From NCBI GenBank assembly GCA_047602365.1, contig JASGHM010000001.1, positions 1 through 64,000 of the forward strand: a stretch of 64,000 nucleotides of DNA, given 5' to 3'. The notes below the pieces were generated by a model. The model was given only the letters and a program-made list of their open reading frames with translations, searched no databases and was not told the origin of the DNA. Of the stretch, positions 43,148 to 52,941 are shown one piece after another. The translations under genes were made by a program, and so were the position numbers. The first letter of the stretch is position 1. Each line of letters opens with the position of its first letter. Source of the DNA: Piscinibacter sp047602365. Lineage in GTDB: Bacteria; Pseudomonadota; Gammaproteobacteria; Burkholderiales; Burkholderiaceae_C.

Positions 43148-44589
43148 ATGAGCAAGCACAATCTCGAATTCTACATCGACGGCAAATGGGTTCAGCCGAT
43201 CCGCCTCACCAAGCTCGAGGTGATCGACCCCTCCACCGAGGAGGCCTTCACCGAGATCGCCCTCGGCTCGGTCGAGGATACCGACAAGGCGGTGGCCGCC
43301 GCCAAGAAGGCCTTCGCCTCGTTCTCGCGCACCAGCCGCAAGGAGCGCGTCGAGCTGCTGGAGACCGTCATCGAGGTCTACAAGAAGCGCTCCGGTGACA
43401 TGGCCGAGGCCATTTCCCGCGAGATGGGCGCGCCGATGACGCTCGCCCGCACCGCCCAGGCCGGCGCCGGCCTCGGCCACCTCGCGCAGACGCTCGCAGT
43501 TCTGAAGACCTACGAGTTCGACGAGGTCATCAGCACGACCATGGTCACCCGCGAGCCGGTCGGCGTCTGCGGCCTGATCACGCCGTGGAACTGGCCGATG
43601 AACCAGATCGCCTGCAAGGTCGCGCCCGGCGCTCGCCGCCGGCTGCACCATGGTGCTGAAGCCCAGCGAGATCGCGCCGCTCAACGGCCATCGTCTTCGC
43701 CGAGATCATGCACGAGGCGGGCGTTCCGGCCGGCGTGTTCAACCTGGTCAACGGCGACGGCCCGACCGTCGGCGACGCGCATGTCGCGCCATCCCGGACA
43801 TCGACATGGTGTCGTTCACCGGCTCGACCCGCGCCGGCATCCTGGTCGCCAAGGCTGCCGCCGACACGGTCAAGCGCGTGTCGCAGGAGCTCGGCGGCAA
43901 GTCGCCGAACATCATCCTGCGACGACGCCGATTTCGACGCGCGCCGTCACGCACGGCGTGAAGAGCTGCTTCATCAATTCCGGCCAGTCGTGCAACGCGC
44001 CGACCCGCATGCTGGTGCCGCGCGCGCGCCAGGACGAGGTGATCGACATCGCCAGCCGATCGCCGACGCGACGATCGTCGGCGATCCGCGCGCCGATGGC
44101 ATCGACGATCGGCCCGGTGGTCAGCAAGATCGCAGTTCGACAAGATCCAGGGCCTGATCGAGAAGGGCATCGAGGGAAGGCGCGACGCTCGTCGCCGGCG
44201 GCCCCGGCCGCCCGCCTGGCCTCAACAACGGCTATTACGTGCGCCCGACCGTCTTCGCCGACGTCACACAACGACATGACCATCGCCCGCGAGGAGATGT
44301 TCGGCCCGGTGCTCTCGATCCTTCCCTATGAGAACGAGGACGACGCGGTCGAGATCGCCAACGACACCGTCTACGGCCTGTCGAGCTACGTCACCTCGAG
44401 CAATCTCGACCATGCCCGCGATGTCGCGCCGCCGCATCCGCGCCGGCATGGTCCACATCAACGGCGCGGGCGGCGACTTCGCCGCGCCGTTCGGCGGCTA
44501 CAAGCAGTCCGGCAACGGCCGCGAGTGGGGCGCGTTACGGCTTCGAGGACTTCCTCGAGGTGAAATCGATGTTCGGCTACCAGGGCTGA
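43148..44589 (+). CDS. Aldehyde dehydrogenase (multiply frameshifted)
   Basis: NAD(P)-dependent aldehyde dehydrogenase of about 475 residues. The first 160 residues are clean (YIDGKWVQPIR, then GLITPWNWPMNQIACKVAP). From 43633 on there are about a dozen indels, mostly single extra bases. The pieces in register are MVLKPSEIAPLN, VSFTGSTRAG, QELGGKSPNIIL (catalytic Glu), FINSGQSCNAPTRM (catalytic Cys), EEMFGPVLSILPYE and PFGGYKQSGNGREWG, ending MFGYQG at 44589. All catalytic residues survive. It lies downstream of the XRE regulator in the same direction and may oxidise the aldehyde made by gabT or a related aldehyde. Confidence 0.87.
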
Positions 44590-44618
44590 TCGCCGCCCTT
44601 CACGCCTGACCCGTCTGT

Positions 44619-44650
44619 CCGCCCCGTTCCGGCCCTCCGGAGCGGGGCGG
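44619..44650 (+). terminator. Intrinsic terminator after the aldehyde dehydrogenase
   Basis: CCGCCCCGTTCCGG and CCGGAGCGGGGCGG pair as a 14-bp stem (one G-T wobble) with a CCCT loop, followed by ATTGCGTTTGG. Position 30 bases after the stop supports termination. Confidence 0.7.
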
Positions 44651-44721
44651 ATTGCGTTTGGTCCGATGGTTTGGCACATGGCGCCGACGGTTGACCTTGA
44701 AGGGCACTACGTATTTCATCG

Positions 44722-44737
44722 CGATACGGGCGTATCG
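44722..44737. promoter_or_regulatory. Palindrome upstream of the IclR gene
   Basis: CGATACG-GG-CGTATCG is a perfect 7-bp inverted repeat 70 bases before the IclR-family start (44808), with a TTGACC -35-like element at 44691. Probably the autoregulatory IclR site. Confidence 0.5.
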
Positions 44738-44807
44738 TCGGTCGCTGTAAGCTCATCGGACGGGACGGTTCGCAGCGTCCTCGTCAGGGCAGGGGTGGCA
44801 GACGATC

Positions 44808-45596
44808 ATGAGCATGAGAGAGCGGGCCGGCGAGCGGGCCATCGCCGTGGACGAGCGGCTGTTCCTGCAATCGGTCGCCCGCGCGCTCGACGTGATGGAA
44901 GCCTTCTCGGCGAGCCCCAAGCCGAAATCGCTCGGCGAGATCGCCGCCGCCGCCGGCATCAACAAGAGCGCGGCGCAGCGGATCAGCCAGACCCTGCTCA
45001 GCCGCGGCTATCTGGAGCGCGCCGAGGAGGGCGGCCTGGTGCTCGGCCGCCGCATCCTCGACCGCTCCTTCGATTTCCTGCGCTCGCACCCGCTGATCGA
45101 GCGGGCGACGCCGGTGCTGATGGACCTGCGCAAGCTCTCCGCCGAGCGCGTCGACCTCTCGCTGTTCGACGACCTGACCGTCGTCTACGCCATCCGCCTG
45201 CAGAGCAAGCGCGAGACCTTCTACGCGACGCTCGCCGGGCGCCGCCTGCCGACCTTCTTCGCTTCCGGCGGCCGGGCGTGCCTCGCCCATCTCGCCGATG
45301 AGCAGGTCGACGACATCCTCGCCCGCTCGGTCATGAAGCCGATGACGCCGAAGACCGAGACCGATCCCGTCCGCGTCTGGGAGAAGATCCGCGAGGCGCG
45401 CCGCGAGGGCTATGCCTTCGCCATGGAGGAGGCGCTGATCGGCGAGGTGGTGCTGGCCGCCGCCATCACCAACGGGCCGGGCAATCCGGTGGGGGCGGTC
45501 CACATCGCCGGCTCGCTCAGCGAGTGGTCGCCGGAGGATTTCCGCAAGCGCTTCGCCCCGCTCGCCATCGAGGCCGCGCGCGCTCTTTCGACCTGA
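44808..45596 (+). CDS. IclR-family transcriptional regulator
   Basis: 262 residues. The N-terminal winged helix is LQSVARALDVMEAFSASPKPKSLGEIAAAAGINKSAAQRISQTLL in parts (about residues 20-65). The effector domain has LMDLRKLSAERVDLSLFDDLTVVYA, TFFASGGRACLAHL and the closing GNPVGAVHIAGSLSEWSPEDF. The frame is intact. A palindrome lies just upstream. The target genes are not obvious: the preceding aldehyde dehydrogenase is separated by a terminator, and the following Rrf2/heme island is in the other direction. Confidence 0.9.
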   Translation: MSMRERAGERAIAVDERLFLQSVARALDVMEAFSASPKPKSLGEIAAAAGINKSAAQRISQTLLSRGYLERAEEGGLVLGRRILDRSFDFLRSHPLIERATPVLMDLRKLSAERVDLSLFDDLTVVYAIRLQSKRETFYATLAGRRLPTFFASGGRACLAHLADEQVDDILARSVMKPMTPKTETDPVRVWEKIREARREGYAFAMEEALIGEVVLAAAITNGPGNPVGAVHIAGSLSEWSPEDFRKRFAPLAIEAARALST

Positions 45597-45674
45597 CCTG
45601 CGGCCGCCCCTGCGGCACCGCGGCGGACGTTTAAGGCTTTCGCCAGTCGCGCCAATCGGTTAGAGCATCTGGCT

Positions 45675-46112
45675 ATGTGGTTGAAATCAACGCACGCTCG
45701 ACGCGATCCGGCTGATGGCCGAAATGTCCGCCCGCTGGCCGAACGCGGTGAAGGCCGCCGAGCTCGCGGAGGCGACCGGCATCACGTTCCTCAACGTGCA
45801 GAAGACGGCGCACGGGCTGGCGCGGGCGGGGCTGCTGGAGGCCGAGCGCGGCCGCTATGGCGGGCTTCGCCTGGTGCGCCCGGCCGATGACCTGAAGGTC
45901 GCCGAGATCGTCCGGGTCTTCGAGCCGAAGGACTGCCCGGTCAATTTCCTCTCCGCCGACCAGTCGAGCGATCCGGTCGCCAAGCTGATGTTCCGCGCCC
46001 ATCGCGGCTTCTTCCAGCCGCTGGAGGAGACGACGCTCGCCGATATCGAGCCGAGCGGGCTCGCGCATGCGCGCGCGCTCAGGCGGCGCCGCGCGCCCGG
46101 ATGCGCGCATAG
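45675..46112 (+). CDS. Rrf2-family regulator lacking the Fe-S cysteine set (frameshifted)
   Basis: Winged-helix regulator of the Rrf2/IscR/NsrR/RirA group, about 145 residues. MWLKSTHALDAIRLMAEMS is read after a missing base near 45702, then ATGITFLNVQKTAHGLARAGLLEAERGRYGGLRLVRPADDLKVAEIV in parts, the standard DNA-binding wing. Iron-sensing members carry three Cys after the dimerisation helix; here only one Cys is visible (EPKDCPVNFL), so a canonical Fe-S cluster is unlikely. The end is uncertain: the frame runs past 46200 as read, but a shift gives a stop at 46112. It is convergent with hmuV and overlaps its 3' end. Its location suggests control of heme uptake. Confidence 0.7.
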
Positions 46113-46905
46113 TTCTGCGGCAGCACCACCGGCAATTCGCCGGCCACAGCTGCCTCGCGGGCAAGATCCACCCCGAAGATCTCGGCGATGCGCGCCCGGG
46201 TGATGACCTCGGCCGGCCGGCCGAGCGCCGCCGCGCGGCCGCCATGCATGACGAGGATTCGGTCGGCGAAGGTCGCGGCGAGGTTCAGGTCGTGCAGCAC
46301 CGCGATCACGGCGACGCCTTCGGCCGCGAGCCGCGCCGCGCTCTCCATCAGCGCGATCTGGTGGGCGAGGTCGAGGCTCGCCACCGGCTCGTCGAGGAAC
46401 AGGACCTGCCGCTCGCCGAAGCGGCCGGCCGGCGGCAGCTGGGCGAAGGTGCGGGCGAACTGCACGCGCTGCTGCTCGCCGCCGGAGAGGTTCTGGTAGC
46501 CGCGGCCGGCGAGATGGGTGATATCGGCGGCCTCCAGCGCCTCGGCGATCAGCCGGTCGCGCTCGGCGCGGGGTAGGGCGCGGCCGACGCTGTCGATGCC
46601 GATGCGCACCACTTCCGCGACGCGTGAAGGGGAAGGCGAGGCGGTTGGCCTGCGCCATCACGGCGCGGCGGGCGGCGAGCTGCCAGGCGGGAATGCCGGC
46701 GAGCGGCCGGCCGTCGAACAGCACGTCGCCCGTCGCTCGGCTGGATCTCGCCGGTGAGCAGCTGCATCAGCGTCGTCTTGCCGGCGCCGTTCGGGCCGAC
46801 GACGACCAGGAGCTCGCCGGCGCGAAGCTCCAGCGACACGTCGTCCACCGGCTTGTGGCGGCCAAGCGGACGCCGACGTCGCGCGCCTCGATGATCGGCG
46901 GTCAT
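46079..46905 (-). CDS. hmuV: Heme ABC transporter ATP-binding protein HmuV (frameshifted)
   Basis: Cytoplasmic ATPase of the hemin importer, about 270 residues. Start ATG 46905 overlaps the HmuU stop (ATGA). The N-terminus has an extra G making GATC and a missing C; then VVVGPNGAGKTTLMQLLTGEIQPS (Walker A), LSGGEQQRVQFARTFAQL and VLFLDEPVASLDLAHQ (Walker B). IAVLHDLNLAATFADRI and the HmuV-type ending VLPQNYARIR follow. Three or more breaks lie between 46610 and 46900. FecE/BtuD-like homologues are excluded by the hmu neighbours. Confidence 0.87.
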
Positions 46906-48051
46906 GGTCCAGGCTCCGGTCCCCGGCCGAGCAGCAGCCAGAGGAAGAACGGCGCGCCGATGGCGGCGGTGAGGATGCCGATCGGCAGTTCGGCGGGGGC
47001 GGCGATGGTGCGGGCGAGCAGTGTCGGCGCCGGTCAGCAGCGCGTCGCCGCCGAGGAGCGCCGCCAGCGGCAGCAGGATGCGGTGGTCGGGCCCGACAGC
47101 GAGGCGCAGGAGATGCGGCACGACGATGCCGACGAAGCCGATGACGCCGGCCGCCGCGACGCTCGCGCCGACGCGCGGTCGCCACCATGACGATGGCGAC
47201 GCGTCTTCATGCGCTGGACCGGGATGCCGAGATGGAAGGCTTCCGCCTCGCCGAGCAGCAGCGCGTTCGAGCCCGCGCGCCAGCAGCGGCACGGCGAGGA
47301 GCACCGGCAGGACCAGCGGCGCGACGATGGCGATCTTGGTCCAGCTCGCGCCGCCGAGCGAGCCGAGCGATCCAGAAGGTGAGGTCGCGCAGCTGCCGGT
47401 CGTCGCTGATGAAGGCGAGGAGGCCGGTGAGCGCGCCGGTGAAGGCGCCGAGCGCGACGCCCGCGAGCAGCATTGTGCGCGACCGAGGTGCGGCCCCTGC
47501 CGCGTCGCGATGCGCATAGAGCACCAGCGTCGAGGCGAGGCCGCCGAAGAAGGCGCCGATCGGCAGCATGGCGAAGGGCAGCTGCGCCGAGACGGCGCCG
47601 AACAGCCGGTCGCCGAGCACGATGGTGGCGGCGGCGGCCAGCGCCGCGCCGGCCGAGACGCCGACGAGGCCGGGATCGGCGAGCGGATTGCGGAACAGGC
47701 CCTGCATCAGCGCGCCGGAGACGGCCGAGCGCCGCGCCGATCATCGCGCCGAGGAGCAGCCGCGGCAGGCGGATGTCGAGATGATACCAGCGCCGTCGCG
47801 GCCGCCGACGACCGCGGCGATCGCCGGCGATCCAGCCGGCGCAGCACCGCGACGACGCGCGCGGGCGGAATGCGCGACCGCGCCGGTGCCGAGCGACAGC
47901 ACGGCGAGCCCCGCGAGCCGCCGCGAGCGAGCACCGCGACGGCGAGCGCCACCCGGCGCCGCCGCTCCGCGAACAGCGCGGCGACCTCGGTTGCCCGTCG
48001 CGGCACCGGTACGGCCGAGCTCTTCGCGGCGCGGCTCCCAGAGGCGACCAT
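46902..48051 (-). CDS. hmuU: Heme ABC transporter permease HmuU (heavily frameshifted)
   Basis: FecCD-type inner-membrane permease with about nine helices, roughly 370-380 residues. Pieces in order: RLPRLLLGAMIGAALAVSGALMQGLFRNPLADPGLVGVSAGAALA in parts, LLAGVALGAFTGALTGLLAFISDD, LGSLGGASWTKIAIVAPLVLPVLLAVPLLARGL, EAFHLGIPVQRMK and VIGFVGIVVPHLLRLAVGPDHRILLPL. The last residues PEPGP precede the stop at 46902. The segment 47800-48050 is the most damaged, so the start near 48051 (overlapping the end of hmuT) is approximate. Confidence 0.83.
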
Positions 48052-48903
48052 CAGGTCGCGCGCCGCCTCGGGCGTGCGCGGGCCGAAGCCGAGCAGGTAG
48101 AGCGGGTCCATGGCGACGAGCGCCGTGTGCGCCGCGGCGGGCGTCGCGCGAGAAGGCGGGCATGGCGAAGAGGTGCGGCGGGCGGCCGGTGGTCGCCGCC
48201 GTGCGTCATCATCAGCACGACGTCGGCGCGGCCGCGATGATCGCCTCGTCGGTGATCGGCTTGTAGCCCTCGATGCCCTCGGCCGCGTTGACGCCGCCGG
48301 CGAGGCGCGATGATGGCATCGGCGCTGGCATGGCGCCCGCCGACGATGGCGCGGCCGTTCTGCAGCGACAGCACGAAGAGGACGCGCTTCGCGCGGCGAT
48401 TTGCCTCGCGCTCGATCTTCAGCGCGGCGAAATCGCGCGCTCGGCCTCGCTCGGCGAGCGCCTCGGCGCGTCCACCGCGCCGGCGAGGCGGCCGATGGCG
48501 CGCGATGCGCGTCGACGATGCCCTGTTCGGTGGGTCCTCGGCGATCCGTTCCACCGCGCACGCCGGCTTCGCGCCACCAGCTTCAGCGCGTCCGGCGGGC
48601 CCGGCGCCGTCGATGGCGAGCACGAGGCTCGGGCGCAGCGACAGGATGCCCTCGGCCGAGAGCTGCGCGGACATAGCCGACATTCGGCTTGTTCTTCAGC
48701 GCCTCGGCCGGATAGCAGGCTGGTCGTGTCGACGCCGACGAGCCGGTCGCCGAGGCCGAGCGCGTAGAGGATCTCGGTGATCGACGCCGCCGGCGGCGAC
48801 GATGCGCTGGTTCGCCCTGGGCGAGAGCCGGGGCCGGGGCGGCCGGCGCCGCCGCCAAGGCGAGCAGCCGTCGGCGCGAGAGGGAAGCAGGACGCTCGGT
48901 CAT
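48050..48903 (-). CDS. hmuT: Heme-binding periplasmic protein HmuT (heavily frameshifted)
   Basis: Begins at ATG 48903 with MTERPASLSRRRLLALAAAPAAPAPALAQ in parts, a signal peptide with twin Arg. The mature protein should read RIVAAGGSITEILYALGLGDRLVGVDTTS, of which fragments are visible in three frames. The recognisable end is ALVAMDPLYLLGFGPRTPEAARDL just before 48050. Indels occur about every 60-100 bases, the worst in the window, so most of the chain is not readable in one frame. The start overlaps the hmuP stop (4 bases). Class III periplasmic binding protein of the hemin importer. Confidence 0.78.
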
Positions 48904-49097
48904 TTGGTCAGGATCAGCTTGTCGTTGGCGGTGACGCGCAGGCGATAGCGCTCGCCGTTGTGGAAGATGACGGCTTCGCGGCCACTGGCGAGCAGGCTCG
49001 CCACCTCGACGGTGGGAATGGCCTGCCCGGACTGGGCGTCGTCCGGGGCCGGCCTGCCGGCGCGTGCGCCATGGGGTCGGTGAGGAGCGGACATCAT
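48900..49097 (-). CDS. hmuP: Hemin uptake protein HmuP (HemP)
   Basis: 65 residues from the ATG at 49097; an upstream GTG at 49106 is in frame, but AGGTGAG overlapping it makes the ATG a better choice. The C-terminal 40 residues match the HemP/HmuP family: VEVASLLASGREAVIFHNGERYRLRVTANDKLILTK in parts. HmuP is a small activator of heme-receptor expression in Bradyrhizobium. Here it is the first gene of the minus arm; the Irr-like box lies 14 bases upstream of the start. Confidence 0.87.
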   Translation of the reverse strand: MMSAPHRPHGARAGRPAPDDAQSGQAIPTVEVASLLASGREAVIFHNGERYRLRVTANDKLILTK

Positions 49098-49110
49098 CGG
49101 GCTCACCTAG

Positions 49111-49127
49111 TTTAGAATGATAACAAA
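49111..49127. promoter_or_regulatory. Irr/Fur-like iron-control box
   Basis: TTTAGAATGATAACAAA has one half identical to the rhizobial iron control element (TTTAGAA...TTCTAAA), with the other half degenerate; it also resembles a Fur box. Located between hmuP (minus) and the heme receptor (plus), so it could control both arms. Known from Irr/RirA/Fur biology of Hyphomicrobiales; the match is by eye. A further inverted repeat TGACA-TTCCT-TGTCA is at 49180-49194. Confidence 0.6.
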
Positions 49128-49320
49128 CTGAGCTAACATGCTGGAACTATTCAAATCTGTAGATCTTCCAGCGGATTGTTGACATTCCTTGTCAGCATTA
49201 ATGTACCAAGCGTCAAGAGCGTCCCGCAGAAGCTGGGCGCCACGAAAAAATGCCAGCCAGCCGGACGCCCGCGGTGTCAGCCAGCCAGCCCCAGATCACA
49301 TTCAGGCTTGCGGTGTCACC

Positions 49321-51523
49321 ATGGTTTCCGTTCGCTCCCGCGCCACGCTGATGGCGTCCGTTTCATTCCTCGTGCTGGCGGCATCGGTCGCCGGCGCGCG
49401 CGCCCAGAATCAGGCGGCTCCGGCGGGCACGCCGACCGCCTCCGGCACCAGTTCCGCCCTCGACGAGATCACCGTCTCGGCCGAGCGCACGCCCTCCACG
49501 GTCTACAATTCGCCGGGCGGTCGTGTCGGTCATCACCGACCGCGAGATCGACCGCCAGCAGATCTAGGGCCCGCGCGACATTCCGCGCACCGAGCCCGGC
49601 ATCTCGGTCAGCAATTCGCCGACGCCGTCCGGCGCGGGCAACTTCTTCATCCGCGGCATCGGCGACAACCGCGTCCGCCTCGAGATCGACGGCGTGCGCG
49701 TGCCGGATTATCCCGGCTCGAACGTCGGCGCCGGCCTCTACACCCGCGACTTCGTCGACTACGACAGCCTGAAGCGCGTCGAGATCATCCGCGGCCCGGC
49801 TTCGGCCCTCTACGGCTCGGACGCCATCGGCGGCGTCGTCTCCTTCGTCACCAAGGATCCCGGCGACTATCTGCGCGAGGTCGGCCGCGACTGGTATGCC
49901 GGCACCAAGCTGTCGTTCAACGGCATCGACCGCTCGTTCTCGGAGACCTTCACGGGCGCCGCCGCCGCGGCCCCTGGGAGTTCATGCTGCAGTATACCCG
50001 CCGCGACGGCTACGAGCCGAGCATCAACTCGCGCACGCGCTCGCCGAACCCGCAGACCTACCAGCAGAACAACATCCTCTCGAAGCTGATCTACGAGACG
50101 CCGGAATTCGGGCCGCTGGCGTCTGACCACCGAGCTCCTGTGGCGCAACGTCAACACCAACATCCGCACCGATCTCTCGGCCGGCGGTCGGCTCCTCGCT
50201 CGCCAGCGACAGCAACCACCGCTTCCGCGTCAGCCTCGACTGGACGCAGCAGCTTGCCTGGCGCATCGCCGATGAAGTCAAGACCATGGTCTACTTCACC
50301 GACCTCGACCGGCAGGAGCATCAGTTCCAGTACCGCACGACCACCAACCGCAACCGCATCTCGGACTTCGACTTCCGCCAGATCATCATGGGCGGCGACG
50401 TGCAGTTCTCGGCCCGCCGCCAGTTCGCCGGCCTTGACCATCACTTCGTCTACGGCGCGATGGCCGACTTCACCCAGACCTCGCGTCCGCGCTACCGCGC
50501 CGAGTACAACGCGACGACCGGCGCCTTCATCACCAACGTGATCGGCGGCGAGACCTTCCCGAACAAGAACTTCCCGGACACCTCCACCACCCAGGCGGCG
50601 GCCTATCTGCAGGACACGATCTCGATGGGCGCGTTCCGGGTGATCCCGGCCGTGCGCTTCGACTTCTACCACCTGACGCCGCGTCCGGATCAGGCCTTCG
50701 CCAACGGCAATTTCTCGGGCTACACGGTGAGCTCGAAGACGGCCTTCGCGGTGTCGCCGAAGCTCGGCGCAACCTATGACCTGACCGAGAATTTCCGCCT
50801 GTTCGGCCAGTACTCGCACGGCTTCCGCGCGCCGCCCTACGACAATGCCAATTTCGCCTATTCGAACGCGGCGCAGGGCTACACGATCCTGCCGAACTTC
50901 AACCTGCGGCCGGAGAGAGCGACGGCTTCGAGGGCGGCCTGCGCGGGCGCTTCGCCAACGGCTCGAGCTTCCAGGTGTCGGGCTTCTACAATTTCTACCG
51001 CGACTTCATCAACACGGTGACGATCGGCACCTCGGCGCAGTTCCCCTTCTGCATCTTCCAGTACCAGAACATCTCGTCGGTACGGATCTGGGGCTTCGAG
51101 GCGAAGGGTGAATGGCGCATGACGCCGGAATGGACGCTGTCGGGCGCGGTCGCCTATGCCCGCGGCACCGATCAGTCCAATGGCCTGCCGCTCGACTCGA
51201 TCGACCCCCTGACGGGCGTGGCGAGCCTGCGCTATACTGACCCGACCAACTGGTCGATCGAGGGCCGTGCCCGCGGCGCGCTCGCCAAGACGCTGGTGAG
51301 CAGTTCGACCTACTTCAAGCCCGGGGCCTATGCGGTGTTCGACATTCTCGGCAGCTACGAGATCAACAAGAACATCACCGTGCGCGCCCAGGTGCTCAAC
51401 ATCTTCAACGCCAGCTACTTCAACTCCATCGACGTGATGGGCCTGGCCGCGAACAATGCCAATCTCGAACTGTTCCGCGCACCCGGCCGCACGGCCTCGG
51501 TGAGCATGTCGTCGAGGTTCTGA
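49321..51523 (+). CDS. TonB-dependent heme receptor (frameshifts and one in-frame stop)
   Basis: Outer-membrane heme receptor of about 730 residues (ShmR/HmuR/BhuR type). ATG 49321 gives a signal peptide (cleavage near ARAQN). Plug domain: LDEITVSAERTPSTVYNSPG, then VRLEIDGVRVPDYPG and VEIIRGPASALYGSDAIGGVVSFVTKDP. The barrel ends NANLELFRAPGRTASVSMSSRF with a C-terminal Phe. Errors: an extra base near 49517, a TAG codon at 49565-49567 (one base from CAG), and indels near 49965, 50122, 50185 and 50915. FRAPPYDNANFAYSNAAQGYTILPNFNLRPE is typical of heme/hemoglobin receptors. It is the first gene of the plus arm, followed by tonB. Confidence 0.87.
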
Positions 51524-51525
51524 CC

Positions 51526-52911
51526 ATGGCCCGGGCCGCAGCCATGCGACGCGAGGACGATTGGGAGGGTTTCAGCCCTTCCGGCGCCCACGTCGCGCCG
51601 CGGCCCGAGCCGACCCTGTTCGCCGCCGCCGATACGCCGGCGGCGAACGAGATCGAAGCCGGCAAGGCGACGATCCTGCTCTATGCCCGGCGCGACGACC
51701 TCGCGCTCGATGCCGAAACGCCGGCCCTGACCTTGCCGGCGGACGAGCCGGCGGCCGAGGCCCCGGCCTTCGAGACCGGCGCGCGCGAGACCGGCTGCCC
51801 GATCGAGCCGCGCGCGCGGCGCATCACGGCGAGCCTTCTCGCCAGCATCTTCCTGCATGTCGGCGCCGCCGTCGCCGCGCTCTATCTCGGGCTGTCCGAG
51901 CCGCCGGCCTCCTCGGCCGCCGACGACAGCGTGTCGGTGGAGGTCGTCGCCGGCCTGCCGGGCGCTGCGGCCGTGCAGGACCAGGCCTCCGGCCAGCAGG
52001 ATTTGACCGCCACCAACGCCAGTTCCGAGCAGCGCACCGTCGAGGCACCGCCGGTCGAGACGCCGGTGGAGCGCGAGGCCGAGCCGACGCCGGTCGAGGG
52101 CAACGAGACACCGGTCGCCCAGCCCGACCCGGTGACGACGGCACAGCAGATCATCGACATACCGCCGCCGCCGCCGGCGCCCGAGACGCTGGCGATCGCG
52201 AACGAGCCGGCTCCTCCGCCGCCGGTGGAACAGGTCCAGGCGCCGGTCCAAGAGGCCGCCGTTACCGAGGAGCGCCCGCAGACCGAGGAGCCGAGCCCGG
52301 TTCTGGCGGCCATCGCCCAGCCGGCGCCGGCCCCGGTCCCGCCGGTGGCCCAGCCGACGCCTCCCGTGGTCCAGCCGCCCCCGCCGGTCGCCGTCCAGCG
52401 TCCGCAGACCCGCCAGCCGCCGAGCCGCCGCGAGGCGCCGACCACCCGCGAGCGCGTCCGCCCGACCCGCCAGGTCGCTGCCGCCCCGTCGCCCGAGCGG
52501 GCCTCGCGCCGCGAGGCACCGGCCCCGGTGCGTGCCGCCAGCGCGCCGCGCGGCGAGGGCACCGGCCAGCGCAACAGCCAGGCCTCGAACGGGCAGGGCG
52601 CCACGGGCGGCGCCGCCAGTGCCGCGGCGGTCGCCTCGTACCGCGCGCAGGTGCTCGCCCATCTCGCCCGCTTCAAGGTCTATCCCGACCAGGCGCGCGA
52701 CCGCGGCATCACCGGCCGCGCCGCCATCTCCTTCACGCTGTCGCGCGGCGGCCAGGTCACGGCCTCCTCGCTGGCGGGCTCGTCGGGCGCCGCGATCCTC
52801 GACCAGGCGACCATCGCCATGCTGCGGCGCGCCCAGCCCTTCCCCCCCATGCCGGCCGGCGGGCCGGCGACCATGAGTTTCACCGCCGGCATCCGGTATG
52901 ACCTGCGCTGA
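51526..52911 (+). CDS. tonB: TonB energy transducer with long cytoplasmic extension
   Basis: 461 residues. Residues about 1-99 are a hydrophilic N-terminal extension, absent from short classical TonB proteins. One membrane helix (about 100-123, TASLLASIFLHVGAAVAALYL, with the Ser and His positions of the TonB signal anchor) follows, then a Pro/Glu/Val-rich periplasmic spacer to about residue 365. The C-terminal TonB domain (YRAQVLAHLARFKVYPDQARDRGITGRAAISFTLSR in parts) ends with FTAGIRYDLR. It transmits proton-motive force to the heme receptor encoded 2 bases upstream. The frame is intact. Confidence 0.9.
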   Translation: MARAAAMRREDDWEGFSPSGAHVAPRPEPTLFAAADTPAANEIEAGKATILLYARRDDLALDAETPALTLPADEPAAEAPAFETGARETGCPIEPRARRITASLLASIFLHVGAAVAALYLGLSEPPASSAADDSVSVEVVAGLPGAAAVQDQASGQQDLTATNASSEQRTVEAPPVETPVEREAEPTPVEGNETPVAQPDPVTTAQQIIDIPPPPPAPETLAIANEPAPPPPVEQVQAPVQEAAVTEERPQTEEPSPVLAAIAQPAPAPVPPVAQPTPPVVQPPPPVAVQRPQTRQPPSRREAPTTRERVRPTRQVAAAPSPERASRREAPAPVRAASAPRGEGTGQRNSQASNGQGATGGAASAAAVASYRAQVLAHLARFKVYPDQARDRGITGRAAISFTLSRGGQVTASSLAGSSGAAILDQATIAMLRRAQPFPPMPAGGPATMSFTAGIRYDLR

Positions 52912-52941
52912 AGAAGTGACTGCCAAACAAGGAAGAACGTC

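Noticed and set aside
49521..49590. TAG as a recoded codon (pyrrolysine-like)
   Set aside because: There is one isolated TAG in a gene with several indels and no recoding machinery in view; error or nonsense mutation is simpler.
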